Source of the DNA: Hyphococcus sp.
Lineage (GTDB): Bacteria; Pseudomonadota; Alphaproteobacteria; Caulobacterales; Parvularculaceae
Length of the DNA stretch: 8,258 nucleotides
Assembly (NCBI GenBank): GCA_021604605.1
Contig: BQJH01000126.1
Location: 1-8,258 of the forward strand
Reading direction: 5' to 3'
In this document: positions 1 through 6,266 of the stretch, piece by piece
How positions within the stretch are numbered: position 1 is the first letter of the stretch
Layout of the letters: every line of letters begins with the position of its first letter
Notes under the pieces: generated by a model
What the model saw: only the letters and a program-made list of their open reading frames with translations
Database searches by the model: none
Told to the model about the DNA's origin: nothing
Position numbers and translations under genes: made by a program

Positions 1-45
1 CGCGCATTAAAAACAGGTAATTGCGGCAAAAGTTTCATCGACGAA

Positions 46-75
46 GCCATATTTTCGCCATTGCTAAGATATGGC
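46..75. promoter_or_regulatory. Inverted repeat, possible operator or stem-loop
   Basis: GCCATAT (46-52) is matched by ATATGGC (69-75), a perfect 7-bp inverted repeat with a 16-base spacer. It lies in the gene-free stretch 1-147, about 70 bases upstream of the ArsR-type repressor gene. The length and spacing could suit a dimeric regulator or a weak stem-loop ending an upstream gene outside the window. No T-tract follows it, so a terminator is unlikely. The function is unknown; only the symmetry is seen. Confidence 0.3.
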
Positions 76-112
76 AGAGATTTCGCCCCTCCTCGCAGCG
101 TAGAAGGGAGGC

Positions 113-140
113 TTGATTTATTTTGTAATTTCCCTAAATA
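113..140 (+). promoter_or_regulatory. Candidate promoter of the sdpR-sdpI-like pair, with overlapping dyad
   Basis: TTGATT (113-118) and TAAATA (135-140), 16 bases apart, resemble -35 and -10 boxes of a housekeeping sigma factor. Transcription would then begin at about 147, almost on the ATG at 148, so the mRNA may be leaderless. This agrees with the lack of a Shine-Dalgarno sequence just before 148. TTATTT (118-123) and AAATAA (136-141) form an inverted repeat covering the -10 box, a plausible site for autorepression by the ArsR-type product. The AGGGAGG at 105-111 looks like a ribosome site but has no in-frame start at a suitable distance. Confidence 0.35.
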
Positions 141-147
141 ACAAACT

Positions 148-453
148 ATGTCTGACGTCTACAAAGCTATCGCACACCCAGCGCGCCGGAAAATCCTTGC
201 GATGCTCCGCCAGCAGGCGCTGTCCGCCGGCGATGTAGCCAAGGCGTTCGATCTCGCCAAGCCAACGCTCTCTGGTCATTTCAACGTCTTAAAAGCGGCC
301 AACCTGATCACTGAAGAACGGCGAGGGGTGACGCTGATTTATCGCGCCAATATTTCTGTTCTCGAAGACGCGGTTTCTGGCCTGATGGACCTTTTCCAAG
401 TTGGAGAAGGCCATCAACCTGCCGCCCCCAAACCCATTTCTGAAACAAAATGA
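148..453 (+). CDS. ArsR-family winged-helix repressor, SdpR-like
   Basis: A 101-residue DNA-binding protein of the ArsR/SmtB superfamily. The opening KAIAHPARRKILAML (residues 6-20) is the family's first helix. The helix-turn-helix follows at about 27-55, with recognition helix KPTLSGHFNVLKAANLI, then a beta-wing (TEERRGVTLIYRAN, 55-68) and a C-terminal dimer helix. The ELCVCDL metal-binding cysteine motif of ArsR and SmtB is absent, and the protein has no cysteine at all, so it is probably not a metal sensor. The closest recognised type is SdpR, the autorepressor paired with the immunity/signalling protein SdpI in Bacillus; the overlapping SdpI-like gene downstream supports this. The start at 148 has no Shine-Dalgarno sequence, fitting leaderless translation. 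The last 15 or so residues are proline-rich and probably disordered. The family is confident; the ligand or signal is unknown. Confidence 0.88.
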   Translation: MSDVYKAIAHPARRKILAMLRQQALSAGDVAKAFDLAKPTLSGHFNVLKAANLITEERRGVTLIYRANISVLEDAVSGLMDLFQVGEGHQPAAPKPISETK

Positions 454-1130
454 CCAAATTCAGTAAGCTTGCTTTGTTATTGGGCGTGCTTTTTATCATC
501 GCTACGTTCGCCACATCGATCTATGGCTGGCTTACAATCCCTGAAAACACGATGCTCGCGCGGCACTGGGGGCTCAATGGCGAACCGGACGGGTTTTCAC
601 CCCGCAATCATGTGCTTGTCGGCATGCCGACACTAGCAATCCTGTTGTCCGTATTATTTTTCTGGCTTCCCAGTATCGATCCTCGCGGCCAGAACCTGAA
701 AGCCAGCCACGGGTTGCTGGAAGTGAGCTGGCTTGGCGCTGTTGGCATCATCACCACAGCCCATCTTTCAATTATTCTCCCGGCAGCCCACGGTGAAGCG
801 GCCCCAGCCATGCCCGCCAGTGTGCTCTACGCCGCCAGTCTACTCCTGATCCTGTTTGGCAATTACATGGCTAAAAGCCGTTCAAACTTCTTTCTCGGCA
901 TCCGCACCCCCTGGACCCTGATGTCGGAACACGCTTGGACCGTCACCAATCGAGCTGGCGGTTGGATGTTCGTCCTCACTGGCCTTGGAGCCTCGCTGAC
1001 AGGAGCTGTTTCGGACGCGAAATATGGGCTTTTTGTCCTAATTACTGGCGTTCTAACTGCCGTGGTCGCCAGCGCCATTATCTCTTATCTCGCCTGGAAG
1101 AGCGATCCAGACCGCTCGCCCTCCCCTTAA
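450..1130 (+). CDS. SdpI-like integral membrane protein (DUF1648 + SdpI)
   Basis: A 226-residue polytopic membrane protein. The N-terminal part is DUF1648-like: a membrane segment at about 7-28, then the ARHWGLNGEPDGF element (37-49). Further hydrophobic segments lie at about 55-74, 94-111, 124-139, 171-188 and 192-213, giving about six. The SdpI signature NFFLGIRTPWTL followed by SEHAWTVTNRAGGW occupies 146-172. In Bacillus subtilis, SdpI gives immunity to the SdpC toxin and sequesters SdpR at the membrane when toxin is present. The ATG overlaps the repressor's stop codon in an ATGA, so the two genes are translationally coupled; no separate ribosome site is seen. No SdpA, SdpB or SdpC toxin gene is present here, so a role in envelope stress or defence against foreign toxins is inference. 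Family assignment is good; the precise role is unknown. Confidence 0.86.
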   Translation: MTKFSKLALLLGVLFIIATFATSIYGWLTIPENTMLARHWGLNGEPDGFSPRNHVLVGMPTLAILLSVLFFWLPSIDPRGQNLKASHGLLEVSWLGAVGIITTAHLSIILPAAHGEAAPAMPASVLYAASLLLILFGNYMAKSRSNFFLGIRTPWTLMSEHAWTVTNRAGGWMFVLTGLGASLTGAVSDAKYGLFVLITGVLTAVVASAIISYLAWKSDPDRSPSP

Positions 1131-1154
1131 TCTCACAAAATACAGGCCCTACTC

Positions 1155-1183
1155 TTGACGGCCCCAACGTCGGCGCCTATCTC
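1155..1183 (+). promoter_or_regulatory. groESL promoter
   Basis: CTTGACG with its -35 hexamer TTGACG at 1155-1160, a 17-base spacer, and TATCTC at 1178-1183 within CCTATCT. The spacing suits the housekeeping sigma factor. The CTTGA and CCTAT flanks also resemble alphaproteobacterial RpoH heat-shock promoters. Transcription would start at about 1190, at the left edge of the CIRCE element, so HrcA bound there would block initiation. The long leader to groES (about 113 bases) carries TTGTTTT (1262-1268) and AAAACAA (1271-1277), a small AT-rich dyad of unknown meaning. Confidence 0.7.
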
Positions 1184-1187
1184 CCCA

Positions 1188-1214
1188 TCAGCACTCACCG
1201 GGGGTGAGTGCCAG
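1188..1214 (+). promoter_or_regulatory. CIRCE operator (HrcA binding site)
   Basis: TCAGCACTC (1188-1196), nine bases, then GAGTGCCAG (1206-1214). The family consensus is TTAGCACTC-N9-GAGTGCTAA; the six core bases of each arm match exactly, while the outer three diverge. The spacer ACCGGGGGT extends the symmetry, so GCACTCACC (1191-1199) and GGTGAGTGC (1203-1211) form a perfect 9-bp inverted repeat with a three-base centre. CIRCE is the binding site of the heat-shock repressor HrcA, whose activity depends on GroEL. It lies just after the promoter and upstream of groES, its usual place. The hrcA gene is not in this window. Confidence 0.9.
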
Positions 1215-1302
1215 CGCGCCGGTTGTGGTTTCACCCTATCGGGCGCTTTCAGTTTAACCGGTTGTTTTTGAAAACAAATCTCAGCCTAGGGAGACGCTAA
1301 CG

Positions 1303-1590
1303 ATGGCATTTCGCCCTCTCCATGACCGCGTATTGGTTCGTCGCATCGACGAAGACGACAAAACCGCAGGCGGCATCATTATTCCAGACACTGCAAAAGA
1401 AAAACCAAGCCAGGGCGAAGTTGTTGCCGTTGGCTCAGGCGCGCGCAACGACAATGGCGATATCACGCCAATGGATGTCGGTACTGGCGACAAAATCCTG
1501 TTCGGCAAATGGTCCGGATCAGAAGTAAAAATCGACGGTGAGGAACTCCTCATCATGAAAGAGTCAGACATCCTCGGGATCGTCGACTAA
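1303..1590 (+). CDS. groES: Co-chaperonin GroES (Hsp10)
   Basis: A 95-residue subunit of the heptameric lid that caps the GroEL cavity during ATP-driven protein folding in the cytoplasm. FRPLHDRVLVRR (3-14) is the conserved N-terminal strand. The mobile loop (about 16-33) carries the GGIIIPDTA tripeptide region (III, 25-27) that docks on the GroEL apical domain. The KEKPSQGEVVAVG stretch (32-44) and the C-terminal LLIMKESDILGIV are also typical. The length matches the family. AGGGAG at 1288-1293 lies nine bases before the ATG. It is the first gene of the CIRCE-controlled operon, 32 bases upstream of groEL. Confidence 0.98.
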   Translation: MAFRPLHDRVLVRRIDEDDKTAGGIIIPDTAKEKPSQGEVVAVGSGARNDNGDITPMDVGTGDKILFGKWSGSEVKIDGEELLIMKESDILGIVD

Positions 1591-1622
1591 CCCCAATCAC
1601 AAGATTTAAGGAGTTTCGAACA

Positions 1623-3281
1623 ATGGCTGCTAAAGAAGTCAAATTTGACGTCGAAGCGCGCGAGAAAATGCTGCGCGGCGTCGATATCCTCGCCAATGCG
1701 GTGAAAGTTACGCTCGGTCCCAAAGGCCGTAACGTCGTTATCGACAAATCATTCGGCGCCCCGCGCACAACAAAAGACGGTGTATCTGTCGCAAAAGAAA
1801 TCGAACTTGAAGACAAGTTTGAAAACATGGGCGCACAGATGGTCCGTGAAGTCGCAAGCAAAACAAATGACGAAGCGGGCGACGGCACAACCACAGCAAC
1901 TGTCCTTGCCCAAGCAATCGTCCGTGAAGGCATCAAGTCAGTATCTGCTGGCATGAACCCAATGGACCTGAAACGCGGTATCGAGCTTGCTGTTTCTAAG
2001 GTTGTTGCTGACATCAAAGAACGCGCAACAAAGATCGCATCTTCTGACGAGATCGCTCAGGTTGGCACAATATCTTCAAACGGCGAACGTGAAATTGGCG
2101 AAATGATCGCTAAAGCCATGGATAAAGTCGGCAATGAAGGCGTCATCACTGTTGAAGAAGCCAAGTCACTTGAAACTGAACTTGATGTTGTTGAAGGCAT
2201 GCAGTTCGACCGCGGTTACTTGTCACCATACTTCATTACAAACCCTGAAAAAATGATCGCTGATCTCGAAGATCCATATATCCTTCTTCATGAGAAAAAG
2301 CTTTCAAACCTCCAGTCGATGCTGCCTTTGCTTGAAGCAACAGTACAATCCGGCCGGCCTCTGTTGATTATTGCCGAAGACGTTGAAGGCGAAGCGCTTG
2401 CAACGCTGGTTGTCAACAAACTGCGTGGCGGCCTGAAAATCGCGGCTGTGAAAGCTCCTGGCTTTGGCGATCGTCGTAAAGCAATGCTTGAAGATATTGC
2501 GATCCTCACTGGCGGTCAGGTTATCTCTGAAGATCTCGGCATCAAGCTGGAAAATGTCACACTCGACATGCTCGGTACAGCCAAGAAAGTTGAGATCAAC
2601 AAAGATGACACAACAATCGTTGACGGCGCTGGCGAAAAAACCGACATCGAAGCTCGGACGTCGCAAATCCGTGCTCAGATCGAAGAAACATCATCTGATT
2701 ATGACCGTGAAAAACTGCAGGAACGTCTGGCGAAACTCGCTGGCGGTGTTGCCGTGATCAAGGTTGGCGGCGCAACAGAAATTGAAGTAAAAGAACGCAA
2801 AGACCGCGTTGATGACGCGCTGAACGCAACACGTGCAGCCGTTGAAGAAGGCATCGTCCCTGGCGGCGGTACAGCGCTTCTTTATGCTTCAAAAGCCCTA
2901 GATGGTGTTGAAGGCGAAAACGCTGACCAAACAGCGGGCGTTAACATCATCCGTCGTGCAGTTCAGGCGCCGATCCGTCAGATCGTTCAGAACGCAGGCG
3001 GCGAAGGCTCAATTGTGGTTGGCAAGCTCCTTGAGCAAGACAACTTCAAATTCGGCTTTAATGCGCAGACAGACGAATATGGCGATCTGATCGCTACGGG
3101 TATTGTTGACCCGGCAAAAGTTGTTCGTCACGCCCTCCAGGACGCCGCTTCAGTTGCTGGTCTTCTGATCACAACCGAAGCCATGGTTGCTGACGCGCCG
3201 AAGAAAGACGGCGGCGCTGGCGGCGGCATGCCTGACATGGGCGGCATGGGTGGAATGGGCGGCATGGGCGGCATGATGTAA
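1623..3281 (+). CDS. groEL: Chaperonin GroEL (Hsp60)
   Basis: A 552-residue ATP-dependent chaperonin that forms two stacked heptameric rings and folds cytosolic proteins with GroES. The equatorial nucleotide site is intact: LGPKGRNVVID (31-41), D52 in TTKDG, and GDGTTTAT with D87. The catalytic aspartate for ATP hydrolysis is D398 in DDALNATRAAVEEG. The apical domain lies at about 190-375. The C-terminus is the flexible glycine-methionine tail, ending GGMM. Length and sequence are those of alphaproteobacterial GroEL, beginning MAAKEVKFD. AAGGAG at 1608-1613 precedes the ATG by nine bases. It is co-transcribed with groES under CIRCE control. The stop codon forms part of a perfect stem-loop, described separately. 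Confidence 0.98.
   Translation: MAAKEVKFDVEAREKMLRGVDILANAVKVTLGPKGRNVVIDKSFGAPRTTKDGVSVAKEIELEDKFENMGAQMVREVASKTNDEAGDGTTTATVLAQAIVREGIKSVSAGMNPMDLKRGIELAVSKVVADIKERATKIASSDEIAQVGTISSNGEREIGEMIAKAMDKVGNEGVITVEEAKSLETELDVVEGMQFDRGYLSPYFITNPEKMIADLEDPYILLHEKKLSNLQSMLPLLEATVQSGRPLLIIAEDVEGEALATLVVNKLRGGLKIAAVKAPGFGDRRKAMLEDIAILTGGQVISEDLGIKLENVTLDMLGTAKKVEINKDDTTIVDGAGEKTDIEARTSQIRAQIEETSSDYDREKLQERLAKLAGGVAVIKVGGATEIEVKERKDRVDDALNATRAAVEEGIVPGGGTALLYASKALDGVEGENADQTAGVNIIRRAVQAPIRQIVQNAGGEGSIVVGKLLEQDNFKFGFNAQTDEYGDLIATGIVDPAKVVRHALQDAASVAGLLITTEAMVADAPKKDGGAGGGMPDMGGMGGMGGMGGMM
3222..3275 (+). repeat. 9-bp coding repeat for the GroEL GGM tail
   Basis: Six nine-base units ending in ATG. Four are exactly GGCGGCATG (3222-3230, 3240-3248, 3258-3266, 3267-3275); the other two (3231-3239, encoding PDM, and 3249-3257, GGTGGAATG) are diverged. 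They encode the GGM-repeat tail that fills the bottom of the GroEL cavity. Such repeats can change length by replication slippage. Confidence 0.9.
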
Positions 3282-3299
3282 TCGCTTTTGCGATTACAT
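3276..3299 (+). other. Stem-loop overlapping the groEL stop codon
   Basis: ATGTAATCGC (3276-3285) and GCGATTACAT (3290-3299) form a perfect 10-bp stem with a TTTT loop. The left arm contains the groEL stop codon. No T-run follows, so it is not a classic intrinsic terminator; it may protect the 3' end of the mRNA from exonucleases. Confidence 0.6.
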
Positions 3300-3322
3300 C
3301 CATTAGCCCATCTCGTTAATTG

Positions 3323-3348
3323 GTTTGGATCGGCCTGCCGATCCAAAC
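3323..3348 (+). other. Second groEL 3' stem-loop
   Basis: GTTTGGATCGG (3323-3333) and CCGATCCAAAC (3338-3348) form a perfect 11-bp stem with a CCTG loop. No T-tract follows. It lies wholly between the two copies of the groEL tail sequence. It could be an mRNA-stabilising structure or a remnant of a small palindromic repeat element. Confidence 0.55.
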
Positions 3349-3406
3349 TGGCGGCATGATCTAAGCCCCCGTTTGGCTCCACCCGGTCAAAATTTAGTTG
3401 CGTAAC

Positions 3407-3447
3407 AAAAGGCGGCCCCCGGTTTCAGACCATGGGCCGCCTTTTTT
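3407..3447 (+). terminator. Intrinsic terminator of groESL
   Basis: GGCGGCCC (3411-3418) pairs with GGGCCGCC (3434-3441), giving an eight-pair GC-rich stem. AAAA before it and TTTT after it extend the stem, and a six-T run follows (3442-3447). The 15-base loop contains a short inner GGT/ACC pairing. This is the best terminator in the window and ends the heat-shock transcript about 166 bases past groEL. The A-run on the upstream side could give weak termination from the opposite direction. Confidence 0.88.
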
Positions 3448-3481
3448 GTGCAATATAGCGCCCTTGTGAACCGGTTTTTCC

Positions 3482-3520
3482 TTGCACATTTATTGCACGG
3501 TTACTTTCTCCAGCTATAAC
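3482..3520 (+). promoter_or_regulatory. Promoter candidate for the exosortase gene
   Basis: TTGCAC (3493-3498) and TATAAC (3515-3520), 16 bases apart, fit -35 and -10 boxes, with a start at about 3527 and a leader of about 40 bases. A second TTGCAC (3482-3487) lies exactly 11 bases upstream, one helical turn, and the reverse form GTGCAA occurs at 3448-3453. The paired copies could be an activator site overlapping the -35 region. The groESL terminator just upstream makes a separate promoter necessary. Confidence 0.5.
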
Positions 3521-3554
3521 GAAGTCCAATCGGGGCGCTCAAATCTTGGTTAAC

Positions 3555-3559
3555 AGGAG
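3555..3559 (+). promoter_or_regulatory. Ribosome binding site deciding the exosortase start
   Basis: AGGAG lies seven bases before the ATG at 3567. A TTG at 3546 opens the same frame seven codons earlier, but it lies upstream of this site and would place the ribosome binding site inside the gene. The ATG at 3567 is therefore preferred. Confidence 0.8.
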
Positions 3560-3566
3560 ACATATA

Positions 3567-5102
3567 ATGGGGATTCCCCGTTGGGGCTATTTTATCGCCA
3601 TCGCTATCGCCGCAGTCTTATTTCTATTTTGGGACGCCATCGGCAATCTTTGGATGCGATGGAGCGAGTATGATGAGCTAAGCCACAGCTATTTCATCCC
3701 GGTTATTTCAGGTTGGTTGATCTGGACCAACCGTGACGCCATTCGCAAAAGCATAGGCGAGCCCTCAGTCATTGGCGCCATTGCTGTCGGCATTTCAGGG
3801 TTGATGCTGTTATTGGGTCAGCTCACCCATATTTTCGTTATCCAACATTTGGGCCTGATTGTCGCCATCGCAGGTATGACTGCCGCTTTTGGCGGCCTCT
3901 CTTTGTTGCGGGCAACCGCCGCTCCGATTGCGTTTTTATTGTTCGCCGTGCCGCCGCCTTATTGGGTCGTCACTGTTCTGTCCTGGAAATTCCAGCAGAT
4001 GTCCTCGATCCTAGGCGTCTGGATGATCGAGATGATGAACATCCCGGTTTATCTCTCCGGCAATATTATCGATCTTGGCGATTTAAAACTGCAAGTCGCT
4101 GAAGCCTGTAGCGGCTTACGCTATCTCTTTCCATTTTTAAGCCTCGGCGTCATGACCGCATATCTCTATCGCGGTCCGCTCTGGCAAAAAGTGATAATCG
4201 TTTTATCGACAATTCCGATCACTGTAGTGATGAACAGTTTCCGCATCGCCGTCACCGGCGCTCTAGTGCAGGCTTATGGCCCTCAACATGCGGAAGGCGC
4301 TTTGCACTTTTTCGAAGGTTGGGTCGTCTTCTTGCTATGCCTCATTGCACTGTTTGGCGTCATCGCGATTTTCAGCGTGTTCTCAAAACCGCGCGTGAGC
4401 CCGTTAGACAAGCTTGGTGCGCCCGAGTTGAAACCAATCGCCCCCAGCAAAGGATCATTCGCACGCCCATCTGCTGCTTTCGGCGTCCTTGGCGTCGCTG
4501 CTGCTATTTTTGGCCTCTCTCAGGTGTTGACCACAGACTCCCTGATCTTCCCGGATCGCGAAGACTTTGCTGGCATCCCGGCGGAGTTTGAAGGCTGGCG
4601 AACAGAAGTCCGCCCGATGGACCCGAGCGTTGCAGAAACTCTTGCTGCCGATGACGCCATCGTCATCAACATGGTTTCACCGGATGAAAACCCATATAAT
4701 CTTTACCTGGCGTATCTCGACGCTCAGCGCGACGGCCGCTCATGGCACTCGCCACGACAATGTATTCCCGGCGGTGGTTGGGAGATTACGTCTCATAAAA
4801 TTCTGAAACGCCAGACAGCTAATGGTCAATCGATGACATATAATCGCCTGGTCATTGAAAACAGAGATGTAAAGCAACTGGTTTATTACTGGTATGACCA
4901 GCGTGGGCGAAAAGTCGCGAATGAATTTACAATGAAATTCTGGCTGATCTTTGATGCGGTTTTCAAAAAGCGCTCCGACGGCGCCATGGTTCGCCTCATT
5001 GTGCCGGTCGAGAACGAGGAAGGTATCGCAGTGGCGGATGCCCGACTTGAAGAAATGATCTCGCGCATCGAAGCATTCCTGCCGAAATACGTCCCGGAAT
5101 AA
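3567..5102 (+). CDS. xrtD: Exosortase fused to EpsI domain, probably VPLPA-CTERM type (XrtD)
   Basis: A 511-residue inner-membrane protein. Exosortases are transpeptidase-like enzymes that recognise C-terminal PEP-CTERM-type tripartite signals and process or anchor the exported protein, usually alongside exopolysaccharide production. The N-terminal 280 or so residues are a multi-spanning exosortase domain of roughly eight membrane segments. It has the conserved triad: C181 in EACSGLRYLFP, R226 in NSFRI, and H247 in LHFFEGW. After a linker and another membrane segment (about 303-322), the C-terminal domain (about 330-505) is EpsI-like (DUF3485), with SWHSPRQCIPGGGW holding H394 and C399. The LRYLFP and STIPITVVMNSFRI wording resembles XrtD more than XrtA; that subtype is from memory of the family. 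No substrate protein or polysaccharide gene is visible beside it. It converges with dcd. The exosortase/EpsI fusion is confident, the subtype less so. Confidence 0.88.
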   Translation: MGIPRWGYFIAIAIAAVLFLFWDAIGNLWMRWSEYDELSHSYFIPVISGWLIWTNRDAIRKSIGEPSVIGAIAVGISGLMLLLGQLTHIFVIQHLGLIVAIAGMTAAFGGLSLLRATAAPIAFLLFAVPPPYWVVTVLSWKFQQMSSILGVWMIEMMNIPVYLSGNIIDLGDLKLQVAEACSGLRYLFPFLSLGVMTAYLYRGPLWQKVIIVLSTIPITVVMNSFRIAVTGALVQAYGPQHAEGALHFFEGWVVFLLCLIALFGVIAIFSVFSKPRVSPLDKLGAPELKPIAPSKGSFARPSAAFGVLGVAAAIFGLSQVLTTDSLIFPDREDFAGIPAEFEGWRTEVRPMDPSVAETLAADDAIVINMVSPDENPYNLYLAYLDAQRDGRSWHSPRQCIPGGGWEITSHKILKRQTANGQSMTYNRLVIENRDVKQLVYYWYDQRGRKVANEFTMKFWLIFDAVFKKRSDGAMVRLIVPVENEEGIAVADARLEEMISRIEAFLPKYVPE

Positions 5103-5122
5103 ATCTCAGGCTGGAATAATCC

Positions 5123-6232
5123 TCAAGCAAAATGCTTGGAAAGTTTTAGCCCCTGGCCTTGATAGTTTGACTTCAGGCCAGCGCCGTAAAGTGTGTCCGG
5201 ACGGGTCGCCATCCGCTCGTAAACCAGCCGCGCGACAAGCTGGCCGTCTTCAAGCACAAAAGGCGCATCATGACTGCGCACCTCAAGCACGGCGCGGCTG
5301 CCGTTTGACGCATCGCCCGCCTCTTCAGACCAGCCAAAACCCGGATCAAAAAAACCGGCATAATGAACACGAAACTCACCCAGCCCCGGACTGATCGGGG
5401 TCATTTCAGCGGCATAGTCAGGCGGAATAACCAATGCTTCCTTAGAGGCCAGAATATAAAATTCATCAGGATCAAGAATAATAAATCCAGATTTTTGTGG
5501 GCCGATCGGCTCAAAATAATCATGGGGATCAAGCGCGCCGATCTTATCCACATCAATTAGACCTGAATGGCGCCGAGCGCGCCAGCCAATAACTTCATCT
5601 GCATTTGATGCATCGACAGCGCTCAAGGCGACACAAAGCCCTAAACCCTTATCAATATTTGCGCCGTCGCCCGCCAGCGGCGCCAAGCTGTTTAAGCGTT
5701 GCAATTCCTGATCGTCCAGCCGGTAATCACCTGCCTTTAGGCGGAGTTGATTGAGACTGGAACCGCGCCGCGCCAAAATGGAAAACGTCCGGGGGCTGAC
5801 TTCTGCGTATAGCGGACCATCATAACCGGTTGGGATCTCATCAAACGCGACGCCAAAATCTGTCACCAACCGGACAAAAACATCGATACGCCCGGTTGAG
5901 CTTTTCGGGTTTGCAGCGCCGATCAGCCCTGCCGATAATTTCAGGTGCTCATTTAATTCAACCAGATAAACACAGCCGCGCTCAAAAACCGCGCCATCAT
6001 TAAGGTTGATCTCCTGCATGGCGAGACCATCGGTCAGTCGGGCCGTCACCGTGCGCGTGCGCGAGGGGAGAAACGACGCCCGCACCCGCCAGGCGCGTGC
6101 GCCAAAGGTCAAATCAAGGCTGGCCGGCTGTAAGCGGTCAACCGACGCCCCTTTAATGGCGCCGCTTTCCATCAACCCCTCGATCATTCTGGCGGCGTAA
6201 ACACCGTTATGTGATTGACCTGTCATCGCCAT
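5123..6232 (-). CDS. dcd: dCTP deaminase, double-length alphaproteobacterial type
   Basis: A 369-residue cytosolic enzyme converting dCTP to dUTP and ammonia, which feeds dUMP and thymidylate synthesis. The length is about twice that of E. coli Dcd (about 190) and matches the alphaproteobacterial form with two dUTPase-like folds in tandem. The N-terminal half has LQPASLDLTFGARAWRVR (34-51), NPKSSTGR (108-115) and E144 in YAEVS. The C-terminal half has VHYAGFFDPGFGW (289-301), RAVLEVR with E317, and the family ending KSNYQGQGLKLSKHF. The start is uncertain. ATGs at 6232 and 6226 fit the family's N-terminus best, but neither has a good Shine-Dalgarno sequence. An in-frame ATG at 6325, directly after GGGGAAAG, would add 31 residues of low-complexity sequence, partly repeat-encoded. 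The frame remains open to 6532, into apaG on the other strand, which is probably fortuitous. It is divergent from apaG and ends 20 bases from the exosortase gene. Confidence 0.93.
   Translation of the reverse strand: MAMTGQSHNGVYAARMIEGLMESGAIKGASVDRLQPASLDLTFGARAWRVRASFLPSRTRTVTARLTDGLAMQEINLNDGAVFERGCVYLVELNEHLKLSAGLIGAANPKSSTGRIDVFVRLVTDFGVAFDEIPTGYDGPLYAEVSPRTFSILARRGSSLNQLRLKAGDYRLDDQELQRLNSLAPLAGDGANIDKGLGLCVALSAVDASNADEVIGWRARRHSGLIDVDKIGALDPHDYFEPIGPQKSGFIILDPDEFYILASKEALVIPPDYAAEMTPISPGLGEFRVHYAGFFDPGFGWSEEAGDASNGSRAVLEVRSHDAPFVLEDGQLVARLVYERMATRPDTLYGAGLKSNYQGQGLKLSKHFA
5124..5138. other. Small hairpin between the convergent exosortase and dcd genes
   Basis: CAAGCA (5124-5129) and TGCTTG (5133-5138) form a 6-bp stem with a three-base loop, overlapping the end of dcd. 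The following AAAGTTTT gives only a weak T-run on the + strand. It may help end the exosortase transcript, but it is too short to be confident. Confidence 0.25.
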
Positions 6233-6266
6233 CCCGTTTGCTTTGCCGCCTCGTTTGCCTTGCCAT
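6207..6266 (-). other. Possible 19-codon upstream ORF overlapping the dcd start
   Basis: On the minus strand an ATG at 6266 opens a 19-residue frame (MARQTRRQSKRDGDDRSIT) ending with TAA at 6207-6209. It is out of frame with dcd and spans both dcd start candidates (6232, 6226). It has the better ribosome site: AAGG eight bases before its ATG, whereas the equivalent repeat unit before 6232 has AAAG. It arises because the 17-bp repeat carries an ATG in its first and third copies, 34 bases apart. It could be a translational attenuator or re-initiation leader, or just a by-product of the repeat. Confidence 0.25.

Larger units (their letters stand above)
3267..3364 (+). repeat. Imperfect direct repeat of the groEL 3' end
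   Basis: GGCGGCATGATGTAA (3267-3281, the last codons and stop of groEL) recurs as GGCGGCATGATCTAA (3350-3364), with 14 of 15 bases identical and an 83-base offset. The 68 bases between the copies hold one complete stem-loop and most of another. This could be a partial tail duplication or a small hairpin-bearing insertion flanked by a duplication. There is no gene in it. Confidence 0.6.

Noticed and set aside
85..112. Terminator-like CCTCC/GGAGG pairing followed by T-rich sequence
   Set aside because: Only five to six pairs with an 11-14 base loop and an interrupted T-run; too weak to call.
1553..2017. 154-codon minus-strand ORF inside groEL
   Set aside because: Antisense reading of a highly conserved gene, with no ribosome site or family resemblance.
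3128..3382. Minus-strand ORF with PPMPPIPPMPP repeats
   Set aside because: It is the antisense of the GroEL GGM tail repeat; the proline repeat is a by-product.
3546..3566. TTG start for the exosortase
   Set aside because: The AGGAG at 3555-3559 lies inside this extension and is ideally placed for ATG 3567.
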